A model generated the notes under the pieces. It was not told the origin of the DNA. It worked only from the letters and a program-made list of their open reading frames with translations, and did no database searches. A stretch of 64,000 nucleotides of DNA from Hippopus hippopus (lineage: Eukaryota; Mollusca; Bivalvia; Cardiida; Cardiidae): positions 1,178,001 through 1,242,000 of the forward strand of contig OX328109.1 of assembly GCA_946811185.2 (NCBI GenBank), given 5' to 3'. Shown piece by piece: positions 1 through 13,900 of this stretch. The translations under genes and the position numbers were made by a program. Position 1 is the stretch's first letter, and every line of letters starts with the position of its first letter.

Positions 1-61
1 GAAACCACACTTGCCGTTTTTATGCGATTTTCAGGTTTATGCAAGTCTACTGTAGGACAAA

Positions 62-165
62 ATGTAATGTAGTCGTAAAGTGCCTTCCAGGATTAGCCTA
101 TGTGGACTGCGCAGGCTGATTAGAGACGACACCTTCCCAAATGTCCATATGCCCCTTTTCGCATG
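62..165. mobile_element. MITE-B left part
   Basis: GTAAAGTGCCTTCCAGGATT, palindrome AGCCTATGTGGACTGCGCAG GCTG; TTCCCAAATGTCCATATGCC replaces the normal right end. Confidence 0.65.
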
Positions 166-472
166 TTGCAAGCCATATATGATGAGAGAAAGAAAAATCT
201 TAAGTTTATCAAGAGATTCTAACCTGACAGCACAATTTTACTGGTCTATCTACTATACTGGACATGTATGTAACACGGGAGTGTATTACCATAGTAACAG
301 TAACCAAGACAGCTGGTTTATCTTATTGCTACGGATCAATGTATACATGTATAAGTAAGGATAAAAATGCTGGTATCCAGCATTTTTTCCTAATTCCACA
401 ATGTTTCCTGATTCTTCAGGGTGATTAAAAGCCCATGATAATAATTAGGGAAAAAATTAAAAGACTGGTTAC

Positions 473-653
473 CTGGACAGAACATTAAGGGCTTCAGCAC
501 TGATCTGTGGACATGGAACCAGCCTCACAGCAATATGACCTTTGGCAGCAGGATAATGTGATTTAATGACGGAATCAAATGTGGATTTCAAAGTGGCGTA
601 GTCGCTCCTTTTTGATGTGTGAAAATGGTCATAAGCAGAGTCCAGTAAACTCC
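473..653 (-). CDS. PITPNM: PITPNM coding exon 11
   Basis: 181 nt, residues 524-583 plus two bases. GSLLDSAYDHFHTSKRSDYA then GHIAVRLVPCPQISAEAL, strongly family-like. Acceptor CAG after a T-run, donor GTAACC. It leaves in phase 2. The next exon (family: N-L-S-P-Y-S) is not in positions 1-470 and must lie left of the window. Confidence 0.95.
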
Positions 654-3600
654 CTGAAAAAAAAAAGTAAGGAAAATTTGACAAAAAAAGTGTGAAGATA
701 TGCTTGAGATCTGAGGTGTCTTGCCAGTGTGTCCAGTAAGGCTCAAACCCAGGGCCTCCAGGTTGCAAGTACTACAATTTACAACTAAGCCATGCAGGAC
801 CCCAAATAAACCAACTAAATGTTTTAACCTTTTACCACACAATTCCAAGTTTTAACGACTCCAAGGAAAAGGATTTTGAAAACATTGTAAGTAAAGGTAA
901 CCAGCAATTTCTCCTTTTCCAACAGTTTCCTACCCATTCAAAGAAAAGTTTCCTGATTTATGCAACATTTAGTTTGTCGTTTGCAAATGCTTTCAATTTG
1001 GACTGGTCTACATTTCTGTCATTTGCTAAAGAGTTAAATCATCTACGTGATGCATTATGCCAAACAAGTCATCACATAATTATGGATCAAGAAAATTCAT
1101 TTTGTCTTGCAACTGACTGAATCTGGAAGTAGATTGGTTGTAGTCGTATGGTTTAGAAAGCCATTTTCATCATTATTTCAGTTATATCACAGTGGCCAAA
1201 GCACCTATCCATTCTTTTCTGGATTTTCTGTTATGAGTACTTCGCACAATATTCCCAAACCAATGGCTGGTTTTCCACATAACCATCATCGAAACAATGA
1301 TCATCAGTGAGAGAGGAATGAATCCTGCCGCAATGACTATCAACCTTCCTCGGAAAGAAATTGGCCAAGCCCGGGATTCAAACTAGCAACCTCCTGTTCT
1401 CAAGTCCTGTACGATACCCACTGTCCTACCAGGGCTCGACCGTTAAAACTCAAAACTGGGTGGTTAAGGGTTCAGAATGGTTTGTGAACACCACCATAGA
1501 TACTTACCTCCATGAATGACTAGTATTAATGTGCCGACTTTACATGATGGGGGAACTGGTGCATGTCTTTCATAGGCTCCTGTCTCCAAGCTAAGGCGTT
1601 GACAAAGTTTCTCAAGTCTCCGCCCACTTTGTGCCTCTGCAATGAAGATTTCTTGTTTCAGCTACACATATATAAACCTATTCACCTCTAGAATTTAATT
1701 TTACGATAGTTAGGAAATCTTCTGTATCTGTCTTAATTCTTTACTAAAGGACAAAATTTTGGACGAGTCCAAATTGACAGTGGTGTCTGTGGTTGTGAGG
1801 TAGAGCATTAGCCTCATAAACATAAGGTCCTGAGTTTGATACCGGACTGTTCATTGGCCCACACATTCGGTGCTGGTACTAGTGTAGTTCCCAGGAACCA
1901 GCATTGAAAGATTAGTATAAGTTGCAAGGATTGTTTCTCAATCAGTGTAAAATAAATATGTTTAAACTAAACTCAATTGACAGCATTTGCAAAAAAAAAA
2001 TTAGACAGGATCAAATCATGGAATTTGTCTGTTAACCCTTTACCATACAGCAAAATTTAAGACCTATCCAAATTGAAAGCATTTGCAGACGACAATTTCA
2101 TAGTGGCTCAAATGATGCAACTTTTCTTTGATAGGGTAGAAAACTTTGTGGGAAAAGGAGAAAATGCTGGTTACCAGCATTTTCTCCTTTTCCCACAATG
2201 TTTTCAAAAGGCCTCTTCTTCAGGGGCGTTAAAAGGCATCATTGTGTGGTAAAGGGTTAAAGGGTAGAAAAACATAGTGGGAAAAGGAGAAAATACTGGT
2301 TTATCAGCAGTTTCACCTTTTCCCAGAATCTGTCCAAAAGACTTTTTGCAGGGGTCATTAATTCTGGATTCTGCATTGTGTGGTAAAAGGTTACAACAGA
2401 GGTCAGATTTGTGTTGCCAAATCCAACCTTATGTAATTATGTTTCTGTTTTTCTGTTTCTCCACAAGTTATTGAACAATTTACAAAAAAGAAAATTTGAA
2501 TGAAAGAAATCAAAGAGACTGGAAACCATGTGACAAATCTGATGTTGTAATCACTGACCTGCTTCAAAAGACAACTGTGATCTTGCATCAGCGAATTCAT
2601 CGTTAGACACAGATAACGTTTCCATGGAACTGGATCGAGGCATGGCATTTTCCCCTGTAACATGGAAAAGCAAATACTTGTAATTGTGAGTAAATTTTCA
2701 TTATTTCCACCCATACCAATCCTTAATCCTTAACTCTAACGCACAATTCCAACTTTTAACGGCCCTGAAAAAAAGGCATTCTAAACCATGTGGGAAAGGG
2801 AGAAAATACTTGTTACAAGCGTTTTCTCCTTTTCCAACAGTGTTTTCTTCCCTTTCAAAGACAAATCCCACCATTTAAGCTACAGTAAATTTGTCGTCTG
2901 CTAATGCTTTCAATTTGGACTAGTCTAAAATTTGGTCGTGTGGGAAAGAATTAATCATACAAGAGGGCCAGTAACCTTACATATATCCCAAGTATGTTCC
3001 TCTGATCAGTTCTGTAAGAAAACGATTTAATTTTTTACATTAAATACAACTGCTCTAAGTTTTGTGGTTTGATAGGGGAAGTTAACTTTGAAAGAAAAAG
3101 CAAAGACTCAATAAAATAAAGTACAATAATTACCATATTTTGCTTAAATTTTGGGACACCCAGAGTATTGGGACACCGTCAAAAAACACGAAAATAATTA
3201 TTTTTCGTGACCCAAAGATTTGGGCAATACTAAAAATTGCAAAGCAAGATCGGTATTTTTTTGTTCCAAAGAATTTGGACAGTGAACATCTATTAAAAAA
3301 AATCTTTCAATACGTTTGATACCCTTTGTTTACAAGCATTCATTTCACACAATTACATTTCTACGCACCTGAGCATGCTTCCCAACCCTCCCGATTTTTT
3401 GCTTAAATTTTGGGACAGTAAAAAATAGTTATTTTTTACATGTCCCAATACTTAGGTCAACAAAAAATAATTTTTTTGTCAGCTGTCCCAAAACTTATGG
3501 TCACATATGACAAGCTTTAACCGCTAACCAGTCAAATATTGCTAAGGTTAAAATATTGTTTCACTGGGAAACTTTCAATCAAAAGTAGAAAGAAAACCAC

Positions 3601-4944
3601 TGTGACTTTTTTTTCTATATCTGCATTAAAGCTGCTTCACCTAATAGGGAAATAAGCATCTTCCTGAAAAAATAACTGTACACAAAATTGAGCTGTGCTC
3701 TGTGAAATGGGGGCATCTCGGTGATGCATTGTAACAATCATGCCATCACATAAATGAATCCATAAAAGCCACTTGTTTAACCCTTTACCACACAATCCCT
3801 CTATTAACAACCCTGAGAAAGAAGCCTTTTGAAAACATTGTGGGAAAAGGAGAAAATGCTGGTTACCAGCATTTTCTCCTTTTCCTATAATGTTTTCTAC
3901 CCTATAAAAGAAAAATTGTTCCATCTGAGCCACATTGAAATTGTTGTGCTCAAATGCTTTCAATTTGGACAAGATTAAAATTTTGTTATTTGGTAAAGGG
4001 TTAAACAACTAACTTAATCATGAGGAAGACTGATCCTTGTACCCACAGAAATTTGACCAATAGTGAAAAGTTTTGGCCCTGGTCAGCCTATGCAGACTGT
4101 GCAGGCTGACCAGGGACGATACTTTTCGCAGATGCATTAAGCCCTGCTTTTTCACAAAGCATGGTTCAATTATTAGAGTTTTCTGTCAATGGTGGCCAAC
4201 CCACCAGTCAGTTGTCATTGTTTTACCTGTGTTGGCCAACCCACTAACAATACAGGCCTTATAACTCTAACTTGACTCTTAACTCTTCTACAAATGCTTT
4301 CAACTTTGACAAATCTAAAGTATACAGTTCAAAGAAATTCACATCAGATGACACAAAATATGCTGATAATCAACACAAACTAGGGTTAGTATGGTGACAT
4401 ACAGTAGAAATTGCTTGTAGTTTGACTATAAGTTAAACTTTTTTAATGTTAATTTCTGAAGATATAGCCTCATGCACTATAAAACTAGTGAAATAAGAGC
4501 ATCGCATGCAGGTGCCAATGCTTGGCTGCTGTTGCCTGATTTTCAGTGAAAATTCTAAGCCAAAAAAGGGCATAACTGTGTCAAATTTACTTTGTTGGTT
4601 ATCTGCTCTTGTTATGATTCCCACTTTTAACAACTAGTCCAATTTGAAGTAAATATCTTCAGTAATGACAGAGATATATAAAAAAAGTACGAAAGTTTTT
4701 TAAGAATTCTATGTCCAAAAAGGGGAATAACTGAGTCAAAAATATGTTGATCGTTACCTGCCCCTGTTGTATGGGTTCCCCTTTGTGTAGATAATGACAA
4801 ATCCAATTCTGAATTAAATATCTTCAGTAATGACAGAGTTATTAGAAAAATATCAATTGCACAGTGACAATGCAGACAAAACAGACAATGCCAAGGCTAT
4901 GACAGTACCATGAAGTTTTCTTCGAATACAGCTGCGCTAAAAAT

Positions 4945-4993
<49 letters not shown>

Positions 4994-7900
4994 ATTTAAA
5001 CAGCATGAAAACGACATAAAAAATGAACCTAGTATCACAGTTGAAGGAAATTCAACAACAGTATATCTATTGTTTCTTACTAAGAAGCTATTCAGTCTAT
5101 ATCTGCATTTTCTAAAGCTAAACACCTAACTTATTACCTTAACTCTTTCCAAAATGACAATACTTTAACTGGGTCCAATTTGAAAGCACTCACAGACAAG
5201 AATATTTATATGGCATATATTATGAGATTTGAATCAGATAGTCTAGAAAACATTGTGGGAAAAGAAGAAAATGCTGGTTACCAGCATTTTCTCCTTTTCC
5301 CACAGTGTTTTCAAAAGGCCTACTTTTCAGGGTCATTAAAACTCGGGATTGTGTGGTAAAGGGTTAAGAAAAAAGTTTAGGCTTGACCAAATTCAAAGCT
5401 TTTGAGGAGTACTGCAGTTGCTTTTAAAAATAGATTGATTTTCAGTGAAAAATTCTAAGTCAAAAAAGGGGCATAACTGTGTCAAAAATATTTTGATGGC
5501 TACCTGCTCCTGTTGTTTGGGTTCGCTTTTGATAGTGAACAACTAGTCTGAGTTTAAAGTAAATATCTTTGGTAATGACAGAGATATCATACATTATCAA
5601 AGTTTTTACATCACACAGACAACAACAATGACACCAGGGCTATGACAAAACCTCTTTGAAAACAGCCAAGCTAAAAAAGGAGGAACTGCTCTTACATAAA
5701 TGTTATTAAAAAATATTAGTTGACATGCAGAGAAAAATAATCTCAGAAATCAAATATAATATTATAATAAAATATTAGTATTCAAGTGCTATAACTTGTA
5801 TCGTGCTATTGCTAGAACAAATCTAAAAGCTATACTTTGTAAAACAAAACACAAGTTTTAGCCTGTCAGTTTCTGTCACTACTCAGTAGATTTATTGCAT
5901 TACCCCGCCTAAACTGCCAAGCCAAATCCATGATGGGGAGATCTATGGATTATGCAAATGTTTTTGAAAACCTTGAGGGAAAAGGAGAAAATGCTGGTAA
6001 ACAGCATTTTCTCCTTTTCCCGCAATGTTTTCTACACTATGAAAGATAAATTTCATATTTTGAGCAACATTCAATTTGTCGTCTGCAAATGCTTTGAATT
6101 TGGACCAGTCTAACATTTTCTTGTCTGCAAATGCATTCAAATAGGACCAGTCTAAAATTTTGTCATTTGGTAATAATTCAATATTACTATTTTTCATGAA
6201 CATTGGCGAGTTCTGATTGGCTGAAAATTTTTTTTCATAGCTCCATGAAAAAAAAAAATCAGCAGTGCCGGAACTACTTTTGCAGTAAAACTAATGTAAA
6301 CAAACATGTATACGAGATTTCATAATGTTTTTCATTCTGATTTTATATCGAGTCTGAAGTTCAAATTGCTAGCTGAATTTATTTTTTCTGAATACTGAAA
6401 AAAAAAAATCTAACAGTAAATTCAAAGAGAAAGCTGAAAACTCATTGTAACTCTGCTGGGTTTAAACAATCATACTTTCAACTTGATTCTAGCGTATTGA
6501 ACTTCTAATAATAAATCCACTCAAACTGCAAGTGTTCAATACTATAATGATGTCATGAATTACATCATTTTTACGTCATGAAGGAGCAGTTTTACCGCGT
6601 TATGAAACATCAATGAAAAGGATAGTAAATAAATATGCAATGTTGGATTTACAAAAACAGAACAGTTAGAATTATTTAAGTGCATATTTGTTGTCTGTGA
6701 TATTGAATTATAATGAATGAAGAGAATTTTTTTTGTTTTCATAGAGGTATGAAAAAAAAAACCTAATCACAGTTTTGTATGAAACTGTTTCACTGTTTCA
6801 TACAGTGTGATTAGGTTTTTTTTTTTTCATACCTCCATGAAAACAAAAAGAATTCTCTTCATTCCTTAAAAGAGTTAATAATGTACACACTACAAGCTTA
6901 TACAAAAGCACTACATGTTTACAACACTACATAAACTTGAGCAACGATCTGTAAAAAGGGGGCTTAATGCATCTGCAAAAAGTAGCAACCCATATCAGCG
7001 TGCGTGGAAGGCCGATACTTTTGCTACTAGTAAATTTCATGCATGTCAAAGGACCAGTCTACCACCAGATTTAGTCCACTGTCAGACTAAATGTATTTCA
7101 TGGACACATAATTATTTGAAGGCTTGCTTGGTGTAGTGGATCACAGAGATGCATTAACCCTCTACCATACAACGAAAATTTAGACAGCAATTGAAAGCAT
7201 TTGCAGACAACATATTAGATTCAGCTGAAATGGTGGTAATTGTCTGTGAAAGTGTAGAAAACCTTGTGGGAGAAGGAGAAAATGCTGGTTACCAGCGTTT
7301 TCTCCTTTTCCCACATGGTTTTCAAATGGCTTTTTTTTTTCAGGGTCGTTGAAAGTCGGGATTGTGTGGTATAGAGTTAAATCCCCTTTTGCCAGAACAT
7401 AGCTCACTTACGTACAAATTCTATATGAAACACTACATGCTCACGGCACTACATATACTTACATGCAAACTCTACGTCGGAGTCAATTTCAGTGTCAGAG
7501 TCGGAGAGTTCAAAATCAGAACCAAACAAACTGCTGGTTTCACAACGACCTATACATACACAATATACAAATACAAACACATAGACATACAGGCAAATAT
7601 AAATATAAATAAATAAAAAGGCATAGTAAAAGCAACACAACGACGATCTACATACAAGAAGTCAAATATCAATAAGACTGGATATCATAGGGTACCAAAC
7701 TTGTATTCACCAAAGCTTCTAAATATCATTCATTATTTCATACTTTTCGGTAGTTTATCAAGAAATAATAGTAGATTATGGTTTGATATTTAATGGTTAC
7801 GATTAATAAAAAATACCGATTTTATATTTTCTAACTCTTAAGCTGAAGGCGGAAACAGTAGTTCCCCCACACTAGTTACCTAGGTAAACAGGGCTTCCCA

Positions 7901-10900
7901 TTCAAACAGAGGGAAATATGACTTAATTTAAGGTCATTTACCTTACACATCTCGTCATATTTCCCTCTGGTTGAACTACGGAAAAGCATAAAATAAGACT
8001 CGATATCACAGGGTACCAAACTAGTATTGTATCACCAAACCTTCTAAATATTATTCAATAGCAAATTTAGATTCTTATGGCTTGCATTATTTCACAGAAT
8101 AATATAGGTTATTGCACTTGTATGCGAATAAATTGTTTTGAGCGAGTTCTTTTGGTAGAGTTGCCCGAGCTTACGAGAGTTATGAACAATCTCATAAGCC
8201 ATCTAGGGTTTGGTGAATACAGGCAAAGCTCTGATTGTAATACATGAAAAGTTTGATCATTAATCCAGTTTCCAAATAAACTTCCATGCAAATGCTATAT
8301 TCCATCTGTCATGGCACAATACACAGGGGCATAACCGGGGTTCAGAATCATTACGTACTCCATTTCAAAAGTGTTACTTTACCCTTTAGCTGTTAATTAG
8401 GACACAGTATGCCAGCTGGGTCTGTACTTACCAACCATTTTTAAGAATGTTCTTCTCTCTTATTCTTATTCTCCAGAATTTTCTAAATTTTAAAGTAACA
8501 GAACATCTGATTGGCTAAACCATTAGGTTTAGCCAATCAGATTTGGTTTAGCCAATCAGAAGTTGTGTTACTTTCAACTTTAGAAAAACTTACATAATAA
8601 GACTAAGAATATTCTTAAGAATAGTTGGGGAATACAGCACCTGATCTTGGTCTAAACTCTCAGATACAGTCAGATTTCCCAATGAAATGCAAATAGGATG
8701 AAATTGTAATATTTGGCTTTTCACTTTTGGTTGGAAATTTGGTTGCTTCAACAAATTTATGCAACCAGAGGTCGTATTCATCAACCATTCTTAGGAACAT
8801 TCTTAGTTTTATTCTCAAGAATGTTTCTAAATTTGAAAGTAACACAAATGGTTTAGCCAATCAGAAGTTCTGTTACTTTCTATATCTAGAATTAGGCTCA
8901 GAATAAAATTCTGGTTGCTGAATATGGACCTAGATCTTTTATGAAGAGAGCTTGATATATGCCAAGGTTAACTCTTTACCAAACGACAAGACTTTAGACT
9001 GGTCCAAATTGGAAGCATTTGAATACGAAAAATTCAATGTTTTACAAATAATGAAATTTGTCTTTGAAAGGGTAGAAAACATTGTGGGAAAAGGAGAAAA
9101 TGCTGGTTACCAGCATTTTCTCCTTTTCCCACAATGTTTTCAAAAGGCCTCTTCCTCGGGGTCGTTAAAACTCAGGACTGTGTGGTAAAGGGTTAATGTG
9201 TTGAAAAAACAATGTTTACGTTAAACTGTCCCTTGCATTCTAATCATCGCTTAGATAATTTACTTAAAGAAACATCTTTACTATATTTCATAAGGGTTTT
9301 TTTTTTTACCAATTTCATCTTTATTTTATGAAACTATAATCATTCTCGTATCTTCATGCCAAATGTTGCCACAAATTATGATGGACAGAAAATGCATTTT
9401 ATTCTCTGGAAGCTATCAAAGACATCACTATGGTTGTTTTTGGTCTTAAATCGAAGACAAATCCCTTGAGTTTCTTTATCCCATACACTTTATATAAATT
9501 TTTTTATCTATGTTTATACAGCTGACCAGATTATACACACTTCAATTCTAAACAGCCTTTGTTTAGTCTCTGGCTGTAAAGATGTATCTTTAACACTTGA
9601 TGCAGCTCAGCATTGACCCACCACAGAATCTGTCTTGTGATCATGGCATTTAAAGCTCAAAATTGAGAGTATTGTAAATTATGACTGAATTTTTCCCATG
9701 ACCTTAAAACTACAAAACAAAGGCATACTATGCATGCATCATAAAGATGTACCATGAATCTAAGGACAGAAAAGCTCCAAAAGCCTATAAAGAAGCGTTT
9801 GTCAATAGGATTGATAAAATTTATGTCAGAAAAAAAAAAGCCCAGGGTTTTCCCGGACCCCCTATTTCTTTCAATTTGGACCATCAAATTTTCTAAACAA
9901 CCCCAAAATTTTTATGTGTGCCTAATTGTTTTCACCATTTCAAGGGGGTTAAATGACCCCCACGTCAGAAAGTCCAGGGAAAACCCTGAAAGCCTTATAA
10001 ATTCTGATGAGGGGGTGGTTTCAATCACAGCAGACTATCTCTTGTGGAAAAGCAGAAGATAAAAAATGAAAACATAAAAAAAATACAATACAAAATAAAC
10101 AGTCACATGCTGAACAAAAATATAAGCAAGGCAAAAAATTCAAGAAAAAACTTAATAATTTAAACCCTTTACCGAACAACTCCAAGTTTTAACAACTCTA
10201 AGGAACAGGCTTTTGAAAACATTGTGGGAAAGGAAGAAAATGCTGGTAACCAGCATTTTCTCCTTTTCCCACAATGTTTTCTACCATTTTAATGACATAA
10301 ACCATGTTTTGAGCTACATTTATTTTGTTGTCTGCAACTGCTTTCATCTTGGTCATGTCTAATATTTTGTCATTTGGTAATGGGAAAATATTCAAGAAGA
10401 GCATCTGATAAGGTTTTCAAGAAATTGGTATCTTTTATGACTGCATAACAAAAGGTTGTTTATTTCTATATTGTATGCATATAATACTTGTCAATCTTCC
10501 ATGAAAAATTTCTATTTCTGCTAACATTTCCTCTCTGTACTCCAACAGTCAAAAATACCCTAAACCCCTTTTCCATAGGACCCTGAGGAAGAGGGCTTTT
10601 GAAAACATTGTGGGAAAAAGATAAAATGCTGGTAACCAGCAATTTCTCCTTTTTCCACCATGCTTTCTACCCTTTCAATGACAATTTCCACCATTTCTGT
10701 CATGTTTGATTTGTCACCTGTACATGCAAGTGCTTAGGATTTGAAAAAGTCCCGAATTTTATTTTTTGGTAATGGGTTAACTCTTTGTAAGAAAAAAAAA
10801 AAGACCACAAGTAACAAACAAGAAAACACATTTAACCTGTGACCTTACAATCCTGTTTTAACAACTCTGAGAAAGAAGGCTTTTGAAAATATGCTAGGAA

Positions 10901-13900
10901 AAGGAGAAAATGCTGGAAAGCAGCATTTTTTTCTTTTCCTCAAAATGATTTCTATACTTCAAAAGCCAAATCCTATCATGTAAATCACATAATTATAATA
11001 TGTCATCTGCAAATTCTTTCAATTTCGACAAGTCTAGAATTTCATTGCTTTGTAAAGCGTTAATCTTTAACCTAACAATCCCAAGTTCTAATGACTACAA
11101 GTAAAAAGGCTTTTGAAAATATTTCTGGAAAGAAGAAAGTACTGGCTACCAGCATTTTCTCGAATTTCTACATTAGTTTCCACCCTTTCAAGTGCAAAAA
11201 CAAAAATTTTAAGTTTAGTCTCATGACTCAAATCTAGGAAAGAAACTTAGTCATGCCCATTGATCAAGCCTTCAACTTCTTTTTTAAAGCCAAAATCAAA
11301 ATGGTATCAAGCAAAATGGATTCATTAATACTCCAAAATGTTGGTTTAACCCTTTACCAAACTATCTTATGTTTTAACAACCCTAATGAAACAGACATGA
11401 AAATATTGTGGGAAAAAGAGAAAATGCTAATAACCAGCATTTTCTCCATTTTAAGACTTGTCCAAATTCACAGCATTTGCAGATAACAAACTAAATCTAT
11501 CTGATACGAATCCTATCATTTGAAAAAGATTTAATTCCTGTCTGCAAATGCTTTGAATTTTGACAAGTCTGAAATTTTGACACTTGATAAAGAGAAATGG
11601 GGGAGATGAGACAAAGACGAGTCCTATCACATGACTTTTAATCATATCTAGGAAAGAAATTCGGTCATGCTCATTGATCAAACTTTAAACTCCTATTTCA
11701 AAGCCCAAAACAACAAAAGCACCACATGTCAGTGCCAATGCTCGGCTGCAGTTGCATTTAGAAATAGATTGATTTTCGATGAAAATTCTAAGTAAAAAAA
11801 AAAAAAGGGGAGGCATAAAAGTGTCAAAAATGTTTCAAGGGCTACTTGCCCTTGTTGTATGGGTTCCCTTTTTTATTGTTAACAACTAGTCCAAGATTGA
11901 AGTAAATATCTTCAGTAATGACAAAGAAAAAATTATAATGTCAAAGCTTTTGTATGACGACAAGCCAGATGAGGATACAGACCACAATGACAGACAAGGA
12001 CAGGGCTACGACAATACCTCAACATTTTTTTCAAGAACAGTGAAGATTAAAAGGAAACAAGCACTTTGGGTCATTAATACCCGAAAAGTTAGTATGGGGG
12101 GACAATCCTGTTAGTTCTAGCAATCTTCTGGGGCAAGCAACACAATCAGCATACACATCAACCAGCGAATGCAAAACTAAATCCAGTTTGTATTCCTTTC
12201 TTTTAGATTTGATGGAAACAAAAAAACTGATTTAATACTGGATCCTAGTAAATAATCATTCTGAACACAAAGTTGCCAAGGTCTCCTGAATTCGAAACTT
12301 ACAATTTAGACTGGTCTGATAGTATTTTTGTGGACTAGATAATAAATTAGACTGGTTTGATAAAACTTTGGTGGACTTGATAATGAATAAGACTGGTTTG
12401 ATAATACTTTAGTGGACTTGGTGATGAATTAAACTGGTTTGATAATACTTTGGTGGACTTGATAATGAATTACACTGGTTTGACAATACTTTGGTGGACT
12501 TGGTAATGGATTAAACTGGTTTGATAATACTTTGGTGGACTTGATAATGAATAAGAGTGGTTTGGTAAGACAAACTAGTCTGCTTTGATAATACTTTGTG
12601 GACTTGATAATGATAAATATAAAACTACTTGAGTCCAGATAGGTTTACAAAATGTACCTGTCCATAAAATATTATCATGGATCAAGCACTACCTATATAT
12701 GTTTATAAAAAAAGATGATGTGAAAAGCTTATCTATGAAGTGCCTTAGCTATCTTGCTTTGTTTTGGTTTTTTTTTTCCAAATGCCATACTCTATTTTGT
12801 CAAAATGCTGTTCTTCTATTCCAAAAGCATTGTCTACACTTTCAATGACAAATTAGATCACTTGAGCCAAGCTTGACTTGTCATCTGCAAATGCTTTCAA
12901 TATTGGGATAGTTTACTATACCCTTAACTACATAATCCCGAGTTTGAACGACTCCGCTAAAGAAAGCTTTTAAAAACATTGTGGGAAAAGGAGAAAATGC
13001 TGGTTACCAGCCTTTCTAAACAAAAATATATCATTTGAGCCTCATTTAAGTTGTCCTCTAATATGCTTTCAATATTGATGAGTCCAAAATTTTGTTGTTT
13101 GGTAAAGACATAACATTTTCAGACTTGTCCAAATTGAAAGCATTTGTAGACAATGAATTAAAAGTGGCTCTTATGACAAAATTTGTCCCTGACAAAATCA
13201 AAACCTGTAGGAAAAGGAGAAAAAGCTGGTTACCAACATTTTGTCTTTTTCCCAAATTTTTTTTGAAAGCCTTCTCTTCTTCAGGGTCTTTAAAAGTCGG
13301 GATTGTGTGGTAAATGCTGAACAGGGCTATAGGGCTACAGAATTGTATACTTCGTATTCTATTGTCTACTAATTCCGTATATAGTTTTGCATTCACGTTG
13401 TGTCACCTACCCTCGGAGAGACCGGTAGAATGCGGTTTAAAGTCACTTTCACTCTCAGAGAGTGCCTTCTCCAAACGAGGCAACTCTTTCTTATCCTCTA
13501 TCACTTCTGTTATCATTTCTTTAAAAAAAAGTTTTAACTTTAGAAATATTCACAATTTTCATTCTAGAAGAAGGCTTTTTTGAAAAACATCATAAGGAAC
13601 AGGAGAAAATGCTGGTAATCAGCATTTTCTCCTTTTCCAGAGATGTTTTCTACATTTTAAAGGAAAAATTTCATAATTTGTGGGACATTTAATTTTTGTC
13701 TGCAAATTCTTTTAATCTGGACAGATCTGGAATTTTGTCTTTTGGTACAGAGTTAGCATTAAAAATGTTAACCATTTTCACTCTATTGCCTACATGCATG
13801 ACTATTCAGTCACTGCATGAAATTGGCTGTAAAAAGTTCACCACTCATTTCCAAGTTTCCTGACCCTAAGATAAGAGGCTTTTAAACAAACTGTGAGTAA

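Noticed and set aside
588..848. Alternative minus-strand frame overlapping PITPNM exon 11
   Set aside because: Wrong frame for the family; it runs through the polypyrimidine tract and a SINE fragment.
4937..5125. Minus-strand frame ending in (ER)n
   Set aside because: The ER repeat is the CT microsatellite translated.
7449..7640. Starting PITPNM exon 8 at the AG next to the acidic block (7537 or 7534)
   Set aside because: With the incoming phase 1 this would read into a TAG; only the AG at 7551-7550 keeps the frame with exons 7 and 9.
9754..10062. Plus-strand frame of 102 codons
   Set aside because: Lies across a small TIR element with no codon-usage or homology support.
12303..12615. Regular repeat looking like a CRISPR array
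   Set aside because: Units are contiguous with no unique spacers, and the genome is eukaryotic. It is a minisatellite.
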